Below, piece after piece: positions 24,999-33,561 of a DNA stretch of 64,000 nt. Made by a program: the position numbers and the translations under genes. The stretch lies in contig JABFRQ010000005.1 in the NCBI GenBank assembly GCA_013141075.1, forward strand, positions 496,001-560,000, read 5' to 3'. The number at the start of each line of letters is the position of its first letter. The first letter of the stretch is position 1. The DNA is from Methylotenera sp. Its GTDB lineage: Bacteria > Pseudomonadota > Gammaproteobacteria > Burkholderiales > Methylophilaceae. Under the pieces are notes generated by a model. The model had not been told where the DNA came from, made no database searches, and saw nothing but the letters and a program-made list of their open reading frames with translations.

Positions 24999-25982
24999 AT
25001 GAAATCAAATAAAGCAGCATCCATGAAGTTTAAACAAACGACGATATTGCTTGTGGCGGCTTTATCTGCCAGTGGGCTGGCCTTGGCAGCACCGTATGCT
25101 TATGTACCCAATGAGAAAGATGGCACAGTTTCTGTGATTGATACAGAGACGGATACCGTGACACACACCTTGCCGGCCAAAGGATCTTTAGGAAAGAAAA
25201 TTCAAGGCATTGCGCTAGATCCTGAAGCTAAAACTTTGTTTGTGGTTGATGCTACAAGTGGTGCGCATAAAGTGGTTAATCTCACAACGCAAAAATTACA
25301 GGAAAAAATACCTGTGGGCGAAAGCCCAGAAGGTATTAGCTTTTCTCCAGATGGCAAAACCTTAGCTATTTGTTTAGAGGAAGAAAATAAAGTGGCTTTT
25401 GTTGATTTTAATTCACTAAAAATGACTAAAAAAGTAAAGATTCAAGGTAAAAATCCAGAGCATTGTGTGTATTCGCCAGATGGGAAATGGCTGCTAGCAA
25501 GCAACGAGGAGAGTAGCGATGTGGATGTGTTAGAGGTAGCCAGCAAAAAATCCGTGGCGCGTATTAAATCTGCTGGTCACCCTCGTGGCATAGGATTTTT
25601 ACCTAATGGCAAATTTGCTTACATAGCAAATGAAGAGTCCAATACGGTAGATGTCATTGATACAGCAACTTGGGCAGCGATTAAAAGTATTCCTGCTCAA
25701 GGTGAAAGAACCAATGGCATTGCGGTGTCGCCTGATGGAGCTACTGTTTATGCATCAAACGGTGCGGGTAGTGTTAGTGTGATTGAAACAGCAGGGAATA
25801 CGGTCACTACAACTATCCAAGTTGGCAAACGCCCGTGGAATATGGCAATTACACCAGATGGTAAGAAACTTTATGTTGCAAATGGTCGCTCTGATAATAT
25901 TTCTGTAATCGACACGGCTACACAACAAGTGATACAGACAATCGCTGTTGGTAAGTTACCTTGGGGGGTGGTTATTCGCTGA
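24999..25982 (+). CDS. Secreted YVTN-family beta-propeller, PQQ-associated type
   Basis: About 327 residues: signal peptide (cleaved near ALA-APYAYV), then seven repeats with YVPNEKDGTVSVIDTETDTV-like units and recurrent SPDGKTL/TPDGKKLYVAN. The composition fits the family of beta-propellers encoded with PQQ-dependent catabolic operons. It starts after AGCAAGGTAAATAA; an internal Met (residue 9) is an alternative. It carries the shared operator promoter and is the last gene before the mobile-element scar at 26.0-26.5 kb. It resembles the product of 21413-22394, so the locus holds two propellers. Confidence 0.85.
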   Translation: MKSNKAASMKFKQTTILLVAALSASGLALAAPYAYVPNEKDGTVSVIDTETDTVTHTLPAKGSLGKKIQGIALDPEAKTLFVVDATSGAHKVVNLTTQKLQEKIPVGESPEGISFSPDGKTLAICLEEENKVAFVDFNSLKMTKKVKIQGKNPEHCVYSPDGKWLLASNEESSDVDVLEVASKKSVARIKSAGHPRGIGFLPNGKFAYIANEESNTVDVIDTATWAAIKSIPAQGERTNGIAVSPDGATVYASNGAGSVSVIETAGNTVTTTIQVGKRPWNMAITPDGKKLYVANGRSDNISVIDTATQQVIQTIAVGKLPWGVVIR

Positions 25983-25997
25983 GGACTCGGGGTGTTG

Positions 25998-26200
25998 AAT
26001 TGCACTCAGAATTGACCCACCTAGCGATATAAATTGCACTAGAAATTGACCCACGTACCGATACTATTCTGCTCAACCTATGAGCAGGAGAATGGGAGTG
26101 ATCACCGTGGAACTATTAAGTGTAATCAGACGCTGGCATTTAAAGCGTTACAAACTGGAACTACTTGAATGTCTAGTGAAACGGGTGATTACCACCCTGT
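25998..26200 (+). mobile_element. Remnant of an IS21-family insertion sequence (left end and start of istA)
   Basis: Two direct repeats of about 26 bases, sharing AATTGCACT and AATTGACCCAC (starting near 25998 and 26032), resemble the multiple terminal repeats of IS21 elements. A frame starting near 26099 reads MITVELLSVIRRWHLK, the typical N-terminus of the IS21 transposase IstA, and then degenerates to a stop. Nothing of istB is seen. A weak inverse match (GGGTCA) near 26315 might be a decayed right end. Confidence 0.7.
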
Positions 26201-26474
26201 ACTAGCTGATTACATTTACGAATCAATACTTAGTAAAGTTATACAAGGCACTGAAATACAAAGCTAGGGTACATCTTTATTATTAGTAAACAACAGGCTA
26301 GGTATAATCTTACAAATGGGTCACTAATTAGAATGGCAGACGTTTAGAATTGTTTACTAAAGAAGTTCAACAGTAGTTCAACGCCATAGTTAGATAACAA
26401 CTAAATATAGTAATGTATTGTTACTTAAGCTGTTGTATTGTAAGGTAATGTTAGTTATAGTGAAGTGAAATTAA

Positions 26475-26522
26475 GGACTCATAATCCGTTGGTGCTGTGT
26501 TCGACTCACAGGGGGGCCACCA
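26475..26522 (+). tRNA. 3' half of a tRNA-Met (CAU) gene; attachment-site scar
   Basis: The sequence from the anticodon stem-loop (GGACTCATAATCC, anticodon CAT) through a T-arm (CTGTG-TTCGACT-CACAG) to an acceptor strand GGGGGCC-A-CCA is that of an elongator tRNA-Met. The 5' half (acceptor 5' strand, D-arm) is missing: no complementary GGCCCCC is found upstream. A 3' fragment with a complete CCA end is the usual product of site-specific integration in the 3' end of a tRNA gene. Confidence 0.8.
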
Positions 26523-26528
26523 AAATAG

Positions 26529-26566
26529 AAAAAGCTCCCTCAGACTTAATCTGAGGGAGCTTTTTT
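26529..26566 (+). terminator. Rho-independent terminator after the tRNA fragment
   Basis: AAAAAGCTCCCTCAGA and TCTGAGGGAGCTTTTTT form a perfect 16-bp stem with a 5-base loop. It is likely the original tRNA terminator and may also serve the convergent fadL-like gene. Confidence 0.93.
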
Positions 26567-26596
26567 ATGACTACTTTTAATTATAAACTTTTTTAG

Positions 26597-27814
26597 TTAA
26601 AAGTTGTGTGTGTATTGCAAACTTAGAATATTTACGCTGCCATCATACGAGCCCGTTAGCGTGCCGTTCGCAGCGCCTTCGTTTTTATTGATGCTGGCTT
26701 TGTTGATAAATAAGTGTGAATAACCTACATCAACGCTTGAATGTGGCGTAACTTTCCAGTTTGCGCCTAATGAAACCCACTTCCTATCATTGCCTGGAAT
26801 GCGCGCGGTACGGAATTGGTCACTAATCGCTTCTTCATCAAACGCTAAGCCCGCGCGTAATTTAAGGGCATCGCTGTAATGATAGTTTGCACCTACTGAG
26901 TAACGTAAGGTATTGCTCCAGTTCTCAGGGGTTACTGAATCTGGTACAGCATTGGCGAAGTCTATGCGTAATTCTTTAAATCTGCTCCAATGCGTCCAAG
27001 TGACATCGCCCATTAAATCAAATTGATCATTTAAACGGCTAAATGCGCTGACAGAGAAAGTTTCTGGCAGTGCGACTTTAGCGGTAACATCAGTATTGAG
27101 TGGCGCAGCTAATGGAGATCTAGATGTGCCTTCTAATGTTTGATTTACTTTTGAGCGATAGGCAATACTCATGCGCGTATCAGCCGTAGCTTGATATATA
27201 GCCCCTAAGTTATAGCCAAAGCCCCAGTCCGTACCTGTAACATTTACTGTGGTTTCAGCAGGCCCTAAATTAACTGCGCGGCTAAGTGTCGCTTGCGCCC
27301 ACATTGCAGATAAGCCTGCACCTAGGGAAAGTTGATCATTCACTTTAAAAGCCACTGCTGGGTTGAAATTTACGGTTTTCACCTCTGATTTGATGGCATG
27401 AAAACGACCTAACCAAGTTGGGTCATATTCTGTTTTTAGTCCAAATGGTGCATTGATACCAACTCCTAATTTAACTGCATCGTTTAAATCCATTTTGAAA
27501 TAGAGGTTAGGTACAAACGCTAAATCACCAGCATTGCTGCCATCGCCGCCAACTGGGCGACCATTGGGCGTTAGAGTGCCGCTGAACTCCGCATTAGGTT
27601 TAATTAGATGCAAGGCGTTCACTAATTGCGTACCTTGAATGTAGGTCATGCCAGCGGGGTTGAAAAAGATGGTGCTAGCATCTTCAGCCACGGCACCACC
27701 GCCAGCATAGGCATTCCCCATGCCGCTGCCGCTTTGTTCAATTAAGGCAAATCCAGCAGCTTGTGCTGCCAAAGGTGTTGTAAAAATCGCAAAAGATAAC
27801 AGTATTTTTTTCAT
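26597..27814 (-). CDS. FadL/OmpP1/TodX-family outer-membrane transporter
   Basis: The 405-residue protein has a signal peptide (MKKILLSFAIFTTPLAAQAA) and the family N-terminus GFALIEQSGSGMGNAYAGGG followed by EDASTIFFNPAGM, which form the hatch domain. A 14-strand barrel ends in SLQYTHNF, a normal barrel C-terminus. FadL-type channels take up long-chain fatty acids or aromatic hydrocarbons. The gene is divergent from the DSF synthase gene rpfF, so import or release of fatty-acid signals is a reasonable inference; general lipid uptake is the alternative. Confidence 0.9.
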   Translation of the reverse strand: MKKILLSFAIFTTPLAAQAAGFALIEQSGSGMGNAYAGGGAVAEDASTIFFNPAGMTYIQGTQLVNALHLIKPNAEFSGTLTPNGRPVGGDGSNAGDLAFVPNLYFKMDLNDAVKLGVGINAPFGLKTEYDPTWLGRFHAIKSEVKTVNFNPAVAFKVNDQLSLGAGLSAMWAQATLSRAVNLGPAETTVNVTGTDWGFGYNLGAIYQATADTRMSIAYRSKVNQTLEGTSRSPLAAPLNTDVTAKVALPETFSVSAFSRLNDQFDLMGDVTWTHWSRFKELRIDFANAVPDSVTPENWSNTLRYSVGANYHYSDALKLRAGLAFDEEAISDQFRTARIPGNDRKWVSLGANWKVTPHSSVDVGYSHLFINKASINKNEGAANGTLTGSYDGSVNILSLQYTHNF

Positions 27815-28065
27815 AATAATTATGGTTTTCTTAAGGTTAAGTTAATAAAAGTTTAAAAAGAATATCATATCAATGACTTATTAGGCCTAATTTTTACCTG
27901 TAAACGGATGGTTAAAATAGCATTTGTTGCAATATTACAACGGTAAGATATATAGAAAATGAATTTTAATAATTTACACCCTTGAGGCGCGTACTCATTA
28001 AGCCTATAGTAGCCAGTATAAATATTAAGTTTTATCAATCACATTACAAAACTAGGGGTATTACT

Positions 28066-28965
28066 ATGAACACTATTGTAGATTTTAATAAATATAGCAT
28101 TTCAAATTTTCAGCAAGTTGATACACGCTTTGATGATGAGTATGGCGTGATGTGGTCTTATATGAAACCAGAGCCACGGCCTTGTTTTAACATGACCTGT
28201 CTTAATGAATTATTGCAATATCATAACTATATACAGAACTCACAGGGTGAGATTATTTCACAAGGCAAGGTGCAGAAGCTCAATTATTCAGTTTTTGCTT
28301 CAAGTATGGAGGGCGTATTTAATTTAGGTGGTGATTTAACGGCGTTCAGAGAGTTAATCTTAGCCCAAGATAGAGCACATTTATTTGAGTATGCAAAATT
28401 ATGCATTGAAAGCATATGGATTCTTTACAACATGCAAGCACCAGTGACTACAATTTCTTTGGTACAGGGGCAAGCAATGGGGGGTGGTTTTGAAGGTGCC
28501 TTATCTACTCATATTTTGGTTGCTGAAAAAAGCTCTCTAATGGGTTTCCCTGAAGTGTTGTTTAATCTATTCCCAGGTATGGGTGCGTTAAGCTTTTTGT
28601 CCCGTAAAATTGGGATGCAAGCCGCAGAAAAAATGGTGCGCTCAGGGAAAATCTATACAGGTGAAGAGCTTTACCAAATGGGTGTGGTAGATGTGTTGGC
28701 AGAAGATGGTCAAGGCGAATATGCATTGAATAACTGGATTAAAAAGAATCACCGCTCACTTAATTCATTTCAGGCGATTAACCGCGCAAAACAACGTGTT
28801 AACCCACTTACAGTTCAAGAACTTTATGACATAGTTGATATTTGGGTAGATGCTGCATTGCGCTTAGATGAGCGTAATTTAAAAGTAATGGAGCGTTTAG
28901 TGCGTGCGCAGAACCAAAAAGTAGGCGCGGATGTTGTGCATATTCAAGAAAAACAAACAGCGTAA
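28066..28965 (+). CDS. rpfF: RpfF, diffusible signal factor (DSF) synthase
   Basis: A crotonase-fold enzyme of about 299 residues that makes cis-2-unsaturated fatty-acid signals from acyl-ACP by dehydration and thioester cleavage. The signature runs are present: NLGGDL, QGQAMGGGFEGALS (with the conserved catalytic Glu), FPEVLFNLFPGMGA, and the C-terminal DIWVDAALRLDERNLKVMER. These are close to Xanthomonas/Burkholderia RpfF. ATG 28066 is chosen over an upstream start because AGGGG precedes it and family members start there. It faces an rpfC-receiver-rpfG set on the other strand. Confidence 0.93.
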   Translation: MNTIVDFNKYSISNFQQVDTRFDDEYGVMWSYMKPEPRPCFNMTCLNELLQYHNYIQNSQGEIISQGKVQKLNYSVFASSMEGVFNLGGDLTAFRELILAQDRAHLFEYAKLCIESIWILYNMQAPVTTISLVQGQAMGGGFEGALSTHILVAEKSSLMGFPEVLFNLFPGMGALSFLSRKIGMQAAEKMVRSGKIYTGEELYQMGVVDVLAEDGQGEYALNNWIKKNHRSLNSFQAINRAKQRVNPLTVQELYDIVDIWVDAALRLDERNLKVMERLVRAQNQKVGADVVHIQEKQTA

Positions 28966-28992
28966 TTGATGATAGGCATGCTGAACTAGTGT

Positions 28993-29056
28993 CGTCATTG
29001 CGAGCGTAGCGCGGCAATCTACAAAGTTTGATTGCCGCGCTACGTTCGCAATGACG
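28993..29056. repeat. 27-bp inverted repeat downstream of rpfF
   Basis: The arms 28993-29019 and 29030-29056 (starting CGTCATTGCGAGCG and GATTGCCGCG) pair with one mismatch. The CGTCATTGCGAGCG...CGCAATGACG shape is a widespread extragenic palindrome. A second, looser repeat with GATTCTGAAACAAGTTCAG lies at about 29120-29142. Together they fill the gap between the convergent rpfF and rpfC genes. Confidence 0.8.
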
Positions 29057-29197
29057 GGTGGTTTTGTTATGCTGAATTTATTTCAGCATCTTGTGCGGGC
29101 TGGTTTTGCATTCTGTGTATGAGATTCTGAAACAAGTTCAGAATGACAGTTCAGGTAATAGTGCTTTGCATCACAAGGCACCATAAGTTTCACAAAT

Positions 29198-31399
29198 TTA
29201 CTTTTTTAAAGCGGCTTCTGGGCGTTTTAGGTAAGCATCAATTGTAGTGCATAGTGTAGAAAAGTCACTATTTAAAGCACTTAATACTTTAGGCGCAAGG
29301 CTTGCGTGTGTAGAGGCAGTCAGTTGATTAAATGCTTCAATTGTATTGGCAAGTTGTAATGCGCCTACGCTTAAGCTGTTGCCCTTTAATGCATGGCAAT
29401 AATCTTGTATTGCACCGTATTGTTTTTGTTTAACGGCAGATTCAATATTGGCAATCTGTAAGCTAGTATCTGCAATGTAATTTTTAAGTAACCTGTGCAT
29501 AAATAGGTCATCACCTGCGCCAATGCTTTCAAGCGCGTTTATTGTGGCTAAATCAAGTGCAGTATTGTCTGCCGCTAATTTATATTCAGTATTGCTGGGT
29601 TTATTAAGTGCGTTGTTCAACCATTGTGTTGCGGTGTTTGGTGCTAAGTTGAGTATGCGCTCTATGGTATTAAACAAAGTGGCAGCATCAATGGGTTTTG
29701 TTAAAAAGGCATCAAAGCCAGCATCGTTTGCAATTTCTCTGGCAAAAGTGCTTGCATCAGCGGTAAATAAAATAAAGCGCGTGTCGATATCTGTAGGTTG
29801 GGTGAATCTGTATAGTTTTAATGCTTCGGCGCCGTTCATACCCGCCATGTTGAGGTCGGTAATCACTAAGTCAAATTTTCTAAATTCAAGCGCATCAAGC
29901 ATTTCTTCACCATTGCTGGCGATTTCTACGTGGTGGCCAGGTAACGATAGTAAACGTGTGATTATTTTTTGATTGGTGCTTTCGTCTTCGCACACTAGAA
30001 TATTTAGCGCAGCGCTATTTTCAACTTTAGTGAGTGGCTCAATTGCTACCGTTGCAGGTTTTTCATGGGTTACAGTCAACTCTGGTTCAATTGGGCTATA
30101 TTGTCGTTGTGCGCTATTAACGTTCACTTTGTCTAGCTCAAGCACAAACCAAAAGCGGCTACCTACGCCCTCTGTACTTTGGAAGCTTAACGTGCTGCCC
30201 ATTTCTTCTACCATGTGTTTTGCAATAGTGAGCCCTAAGCCACTACCACCAAATTTTTTGGTGGTAGATGAGTCGGCTTGGGTGAAGCTTTCAAAGATTT
30301 TATCTTGCTTATTGGCTGGAATACCAACGCCTGTATCGGCCACTTCAAAGCGTAGCGTTGATTTTTCAGCATCTTCTGCCAATACTGTAGCTGAAATCGT
30401 CACACTACCGCTTTGTGTAAATTTAACAGCATTGCCCATTAAGTTTGCTAGTACTTGACGTAGCACCACAACATCGCCATTGAGTGTGCCTATGGTGTTA
30501 GTAACACTTACACCTAGCTGTATGCCTTTGGCTTTAGCTTGTGAGCGGAAAATTTCTAGCGTGTCATGTACGGCTTCTTCGGCAGAAAAAGCAACATTTT
30601 CAATGGTGAATTTACGCTCTTCAATTTTTGTGAAATCCAATACATTATTCAGTAGTGAAAGTAGTAGTTTAGAAGAGCCTTCTAGCGTTTTAAGTAAATC
30701 TTGTTGATCCGCATTGAGTGGAGTGGTTTTGAATAAGGTGCTAATACCGATAATGCCATTAAGCGGGGTGCGAATTTCATGGCTCATATTGGCCACAAAT
30801 TGTGTTTTAGCTAAGCTTGCATCATTCGCTTTTTGACGTTCTATTTCAACTTTATGGGTTGCATCATGCAGACGTGTGATGAGTTTAGCCACGTAAAGTG
30901 GCAGTACTATAAGCATTACAATTAGGCTGTAGCCTATAGTTTGGTGCATTTTCCAATATGGACTAATATTAGTCGCGATTATAAATCCAACTATACTAAG
31001 TGCCTGCGCATGGTAAAGGTATTTCCTCCCATATCTAAAGCCGTTGCCAAAAATAACCCATAAATATATGACAACAAACATAACTCCGATGTCAGAAGTG
31101 AGTGCTAAGAAAGCGGATGCGGCACCGATATCTAACCAAGCCCCAATAATTCTTCTCACAATAGGTTTAAATTTATTTTTTAGAATCGTAATGAATATAC
31201 CAATAGAAAGTACTTCAAAAATAAAAATTATTTTAAATACAATAAGCTCTTTGGCAATAAATTGATGCGAAAAATAATTGTATAGAAAGTAGCCAAAAGC
31301 TACTAACCCTACGATAATTCTTAATCGACCCTGCTCAAGTTCAAGCGGGTCACAATGGCTTGCGGCATTTTTGTACCAATTTTTTATTGATGTCAGCAT
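29198..31399 (-). CDS. rpfC: RpfC-like hybrid sensor kinase for DSF
   Basis: The 733-residue protein has about five N-terminal membrane helices (residues 25-180), a HisKA domain (ANMSHEIRTPLNGIIG), a HATPase (VLANLMGNAVKF, DTGVGIP, GGSGLGLTI), a receiver (ILVCEDE and ITDLNMAGMNG) and a C-terminal HPt domain (YCHALKGNSLSVGA). That is the domain order of RpfC, which senses DSF in the membrane and phosphorylates RpfG. It is directly downstream of a stand-alone receiver and RpfG in one operon. The DSF link rests on the company of rpfF and rpfG as well as on domain order. Confidence 0.88.
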   Translation of the reverse strand: MLTSIKNWYKNAASHCDPLELEQGRLRIIVGLVAFGYFLYNYFSHQFIAKELIVFKIIFIFEVLSIGIFITILKNKFKPIVRRIIGAWLDIGAASAFLALTSDIGVMFVVIYLWVIFGNGFRYGRKYLYHAQALSIVGFIIATNISPYWKMHQTIGYSLIVMLIVLPLYVAKLITRLHDATHKVEIERQKANDASLAKTQFVANMSHEIRTPLNGIIGISTLFKTTPLNADQQDLLKTLEGSSKLLLSLLNNVLDFTKIEERKFTIENVAFSAEEAVHDTLEIFRSQAKAKGIQLGVSVTNTIGTLNGDVVVLRQVLANLMGNAVKFTQSGSVTISATVLAEDAEKSTLRFEVADTGVGIPANKQDKIFESFTQADSSTTKKFGGSGLGLTIAKHMVEEMGSTLSFQSTEGVGSRFWFVLELDKVNVNSAQRQYSPIEPELTVTHEKPATVAIEPLTKVENSAALNILVCEDESTNQKIITRLLSLPGHHVEIASNGEEMLDALEFRKFDLVITDLNMAGMNGAEALKLYRFTQPTDIDTRFILFTADASTFAREIANDAGFDAFLTKPIDAATLFNTIERILNLAPNTATQWLNNALNKPSNTEYKLAADNTALDLATINALESIGAGDDLFMHRLLKNYIADTSLQIANIESAVKQKQYGAIQDYCHALKGNSLSVGALQLANTIEAFNQLTASTHASLAPKVLSALNSDFSTLCTTIDAYLKRPEAALKK

Positions 31400-31408
31400 A
31401 TTTATACC

Positions 31409-31858
31409 TTAATCCGTTAGCCCTAGGCTGTAATGATGTTTACTTTTATCAAGCAAGGTTCGTGCCATTTCTGCTAATTGTTGTGGGTTTGCTGGTTTTG
31501 TTAAACATGCTACTGCGCCAGCTGCTAGTAGCTCTTGATGAATAGTTTCATCTTTAATGGCTGTGACTACGATAATAGAATCCCAATAAGATACCATATA
31601 ATTGCATGCTTGTTTTATGGATTGTATAAACTGTATACCATCCATTTGGTGCATACGAAAGTCGGTAATAATTAAATCTACTTGTTTATTTTGCATCCAA
31701 AGTTGCGCTTCAACGGGGTCAGTCATTTTTACAATTTTGAGATTCATTTTAAGTGACTTTAAAATCGCCGCATGAATATCTAGTACCGTTGCTTGGTCGT
31801 CTATCAACAAAACAGTTTGTCTAAACTTAGACGCACTTCGTATATTACTGACGCTCAT
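31409..31858 (-). CDS. Stand-alone receiver-domain protein
   Basis: 149 residues forming one receiver domain (VLLIDDQATVLD, then IITDFRMHQMDG with the phosphoacceptor Asp, and CLTKPANP with the conserved Lys). It has no output domain. It sits between rpfG and rpfC, ending 9 bases before rpfC, and could act as a phosphate sink or a shuttle between the hybrid kinase and RpfG. No close named family is recognised. Confidence 0.85.
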   Translation of the reverse strand: MSVSNIRSASKFRQTVLLIDDQATVLDIHAAILKSLKMNLKIVKMTDPVEAQLWMQNKQVDLIITDFRMHQMDGIQFIQSIKQACNYMVSYWDSIIVVTAIKDETIHQELLAAGAVACLTKPANPQQLAEMARTLLDKSKHHYSLGLTD

Positions 31859-31910
31859 GTTTATAGCTACCGCTTAATAAATGGTGTGAATGAAACTGCA
31901 GGTTTAATGA

Positions 31911-32984
31911 TTAGGGTTGGGTGGTAATTGAGTTTTCAGAATAAATTCTTTCAAATACTGAGCGAATTGAAATCATGGCATTCACTATGTTTGGGTCAAA
32001 ATGTTTGCCACTTTCTTCATGAATATATTTGAATGCGCTATCAAAACTCCACGCAATTTTGTAGGGGCGGGTGCTGGTCAGCGCGTCAAAAACATCTGCA
32101 ATTGCCACAATGCGCGCCGCAAGTGGAATTTCATTGCCAGCTAGCCCGTGAGGGTAGCCTGAGCCGTCGTATTTTTCGTGGTGTGAAAGTGCGATTTCAC
32201 CACCCATTTGTAAGTATTTAGAGGGGCTATCTTCTAAAATTTTATAGCCAATTTGCGGATGTTTGCGCATGATTCTTAATTCTTCATCATCTAGTGCGCC
32301 GTTCTTTAGCAAAATATTGTCGGGCGTGCCAATTTTACCAATGTCGTGCAATGGCGCAGCTAGTTCGATGGTTTCGGCTTCTTCTTCATTTAAGCCAATC
32401 GCATCTGCGAGCGCTCGGCTATATAAAGACATGCGCTGTAAGTGCATGGCGGTATCATAATCTTTATGCTCACCTGCGCGCGCAAGGCGCATTAAGGTTT
32501 CTTTTTCACGCGCCTTAACGTCAGCAGTGGCTTCATTTACTAAGCTTTCAAGCAAAATACTTCTATTTTGCAATGTAACGTGTTGAACATGCATAGTGAG
32601 TAAGTTTGTGCTGCGGGCAACGCATTCATGCATATCAACAGGTTTGTTAATAAAGTCTGTAACACCTGCTTCTAGGGCTGCGTAGCGCGTGTCAGCATCT
32701 TTTTTGATGGTAATCATCATCACAGGCACAGATTCAAACTGATGTAATAATTTAAGCTGGCGAACAAACTCAATGCCGTTCATTTCTGGCATTAAATAAT
32801 CTACAAACACTAAGTCTGCCTCATGCTCGGCCGCCCAAGTTAAAGCTAATTGAGGGCTGTTTTTTTCTACAACGGTAATATTGGGGTTGATGCTTTTGAC
32901 AACTTGCGAAAGTATTGCGCGGCTCGTTGATTGGTCGTCAACAATAAGCACGACGCAGTCGTCAAATGATTGAATATTGATCAC
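31911..32984 (-). CDS. rpfG: RpfG-like response regulator with HD-GYP phosphodiesterase
   Basis: The 357-residue protein has a receiver (VVLIVDDQSTSRA; phosphoacceptor in LVFVDYLMPEMNG) and an HD-GYP domain (APLHDIGKIGTPD, then LSHHEKYDGSGYPHGLAGNE, and DVFDALTSTRPYK). HD-GYP enzymes degrade cyclic di-GMP; in RpfG this converts DSF perception to lower c-di-GMP. All metal-binding His/Asp motifs are present, so it should be active. It is probably the first gene of the rpfG-receiver-rpfC operon. Confidence 0.92.
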   Translation of the reverse strand: MINIQSFDDCVVLIVDDQSTSRAILSQVVKSINPNITVVEKNSPQLALTWAAEHEADLVFVDYLMPEMNGIEFVRQLKLLHQFESVPVMMITIKKDADTRYAALEAGVTDFINKPVDMHECVARSTNLLTMHVQHVTLQNRSILLESLVNEATADVKAREKETLMRLARAGEHKDYDTAMHLQRMSLYSRALADAIGLNEEEAETIELAAPLHDIGKIGTPDNILLKNGALDDEELRIMRKHPQIGYKILEDSPSKYLQMGGEIALSHHEKYDGSGYPHGLAGNEIPLAARIVAIADVFDALTSTRPYKIAWSFDSAFKYIHEESGKHFDPNIVNAMISIRSVFERIYSENSITTQP

Positions 32985-33369
32985 AGATGTTTCCCCTAAT
33001 GCTAGTCAATTTTTATAAACTTCAATTGGACAAGCAATTTTAATGCCGAATTTCGTTAAAATCGACAAAACTGTAAATTTTTGTAAGCCAAAATTATATA
33101 GCTTAATTAAAACAATAGCTAAACTAGTTTTTAAGGGGGAGCGTCAGATTTTCGACTAACAAGTTATTTGAATTTATTGCTTAAGATCGGCGTTTTTATT
33201 GGCGGCATCGCAGTTGCATGTCTAATTTTCGTCAGTTTAGTGTCAAATTTCGACACATTTTTTGACTGGGTATTTCTAATAAATTAACTTTGCGAGCATC
33301 TACTTTGCGGCTTGCCTGCTTAAATCAAAACGACACCACACTGTGTTGCTTACAAAAAATAACCTAGGA

Positions 33370-33480
33370 AAGGTCTGCATAACTTCGTTCGCATTGAGCT
33401 TGTCGAAATGCTCTCTAAAACAATAGTTTAGAGAAGGCTTCGACAGGCTCAGCCCGAATAGCAGGAGTTATGCAGACCTT
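33370..33480. repeat. Nested palindromic element of about 111 bp
   Basis: Outer arms AAGGTCTGCATAACT (33370-33384) and AGTTATGCAGACCTT (33466-33480) are perfect. Inside them, TTGAGCTTGTCGAA pairs with TTCGACAGGCTCAG and CTCTCTAAA with TTTAGAGAAG, so the whole element can fold as one long hairpin. It lies in the 577-base gap 32985-33561, which otherwise shows only a short membrane-like frame without a ribosome site (33168-33287). Confidence 0.75.
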
Positions 33481-33561
33481 CCCCAAAAACCCCCGAGAGA
33501 AAAACGCTGCCCTGCAAGCCAGTATCTGAGCGGCTTCCAGCCATGCACTAAAGAGTAGGCG

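Noticed and set aside
33168-33287. Short frame coding for a membrane-like peptide (NLLLKIGVFIGGIAVACLIF)
   Set aside because: Only a TTG start without a ribosome site at proper distance; it could be real but evidence is too weak to list as a gene.
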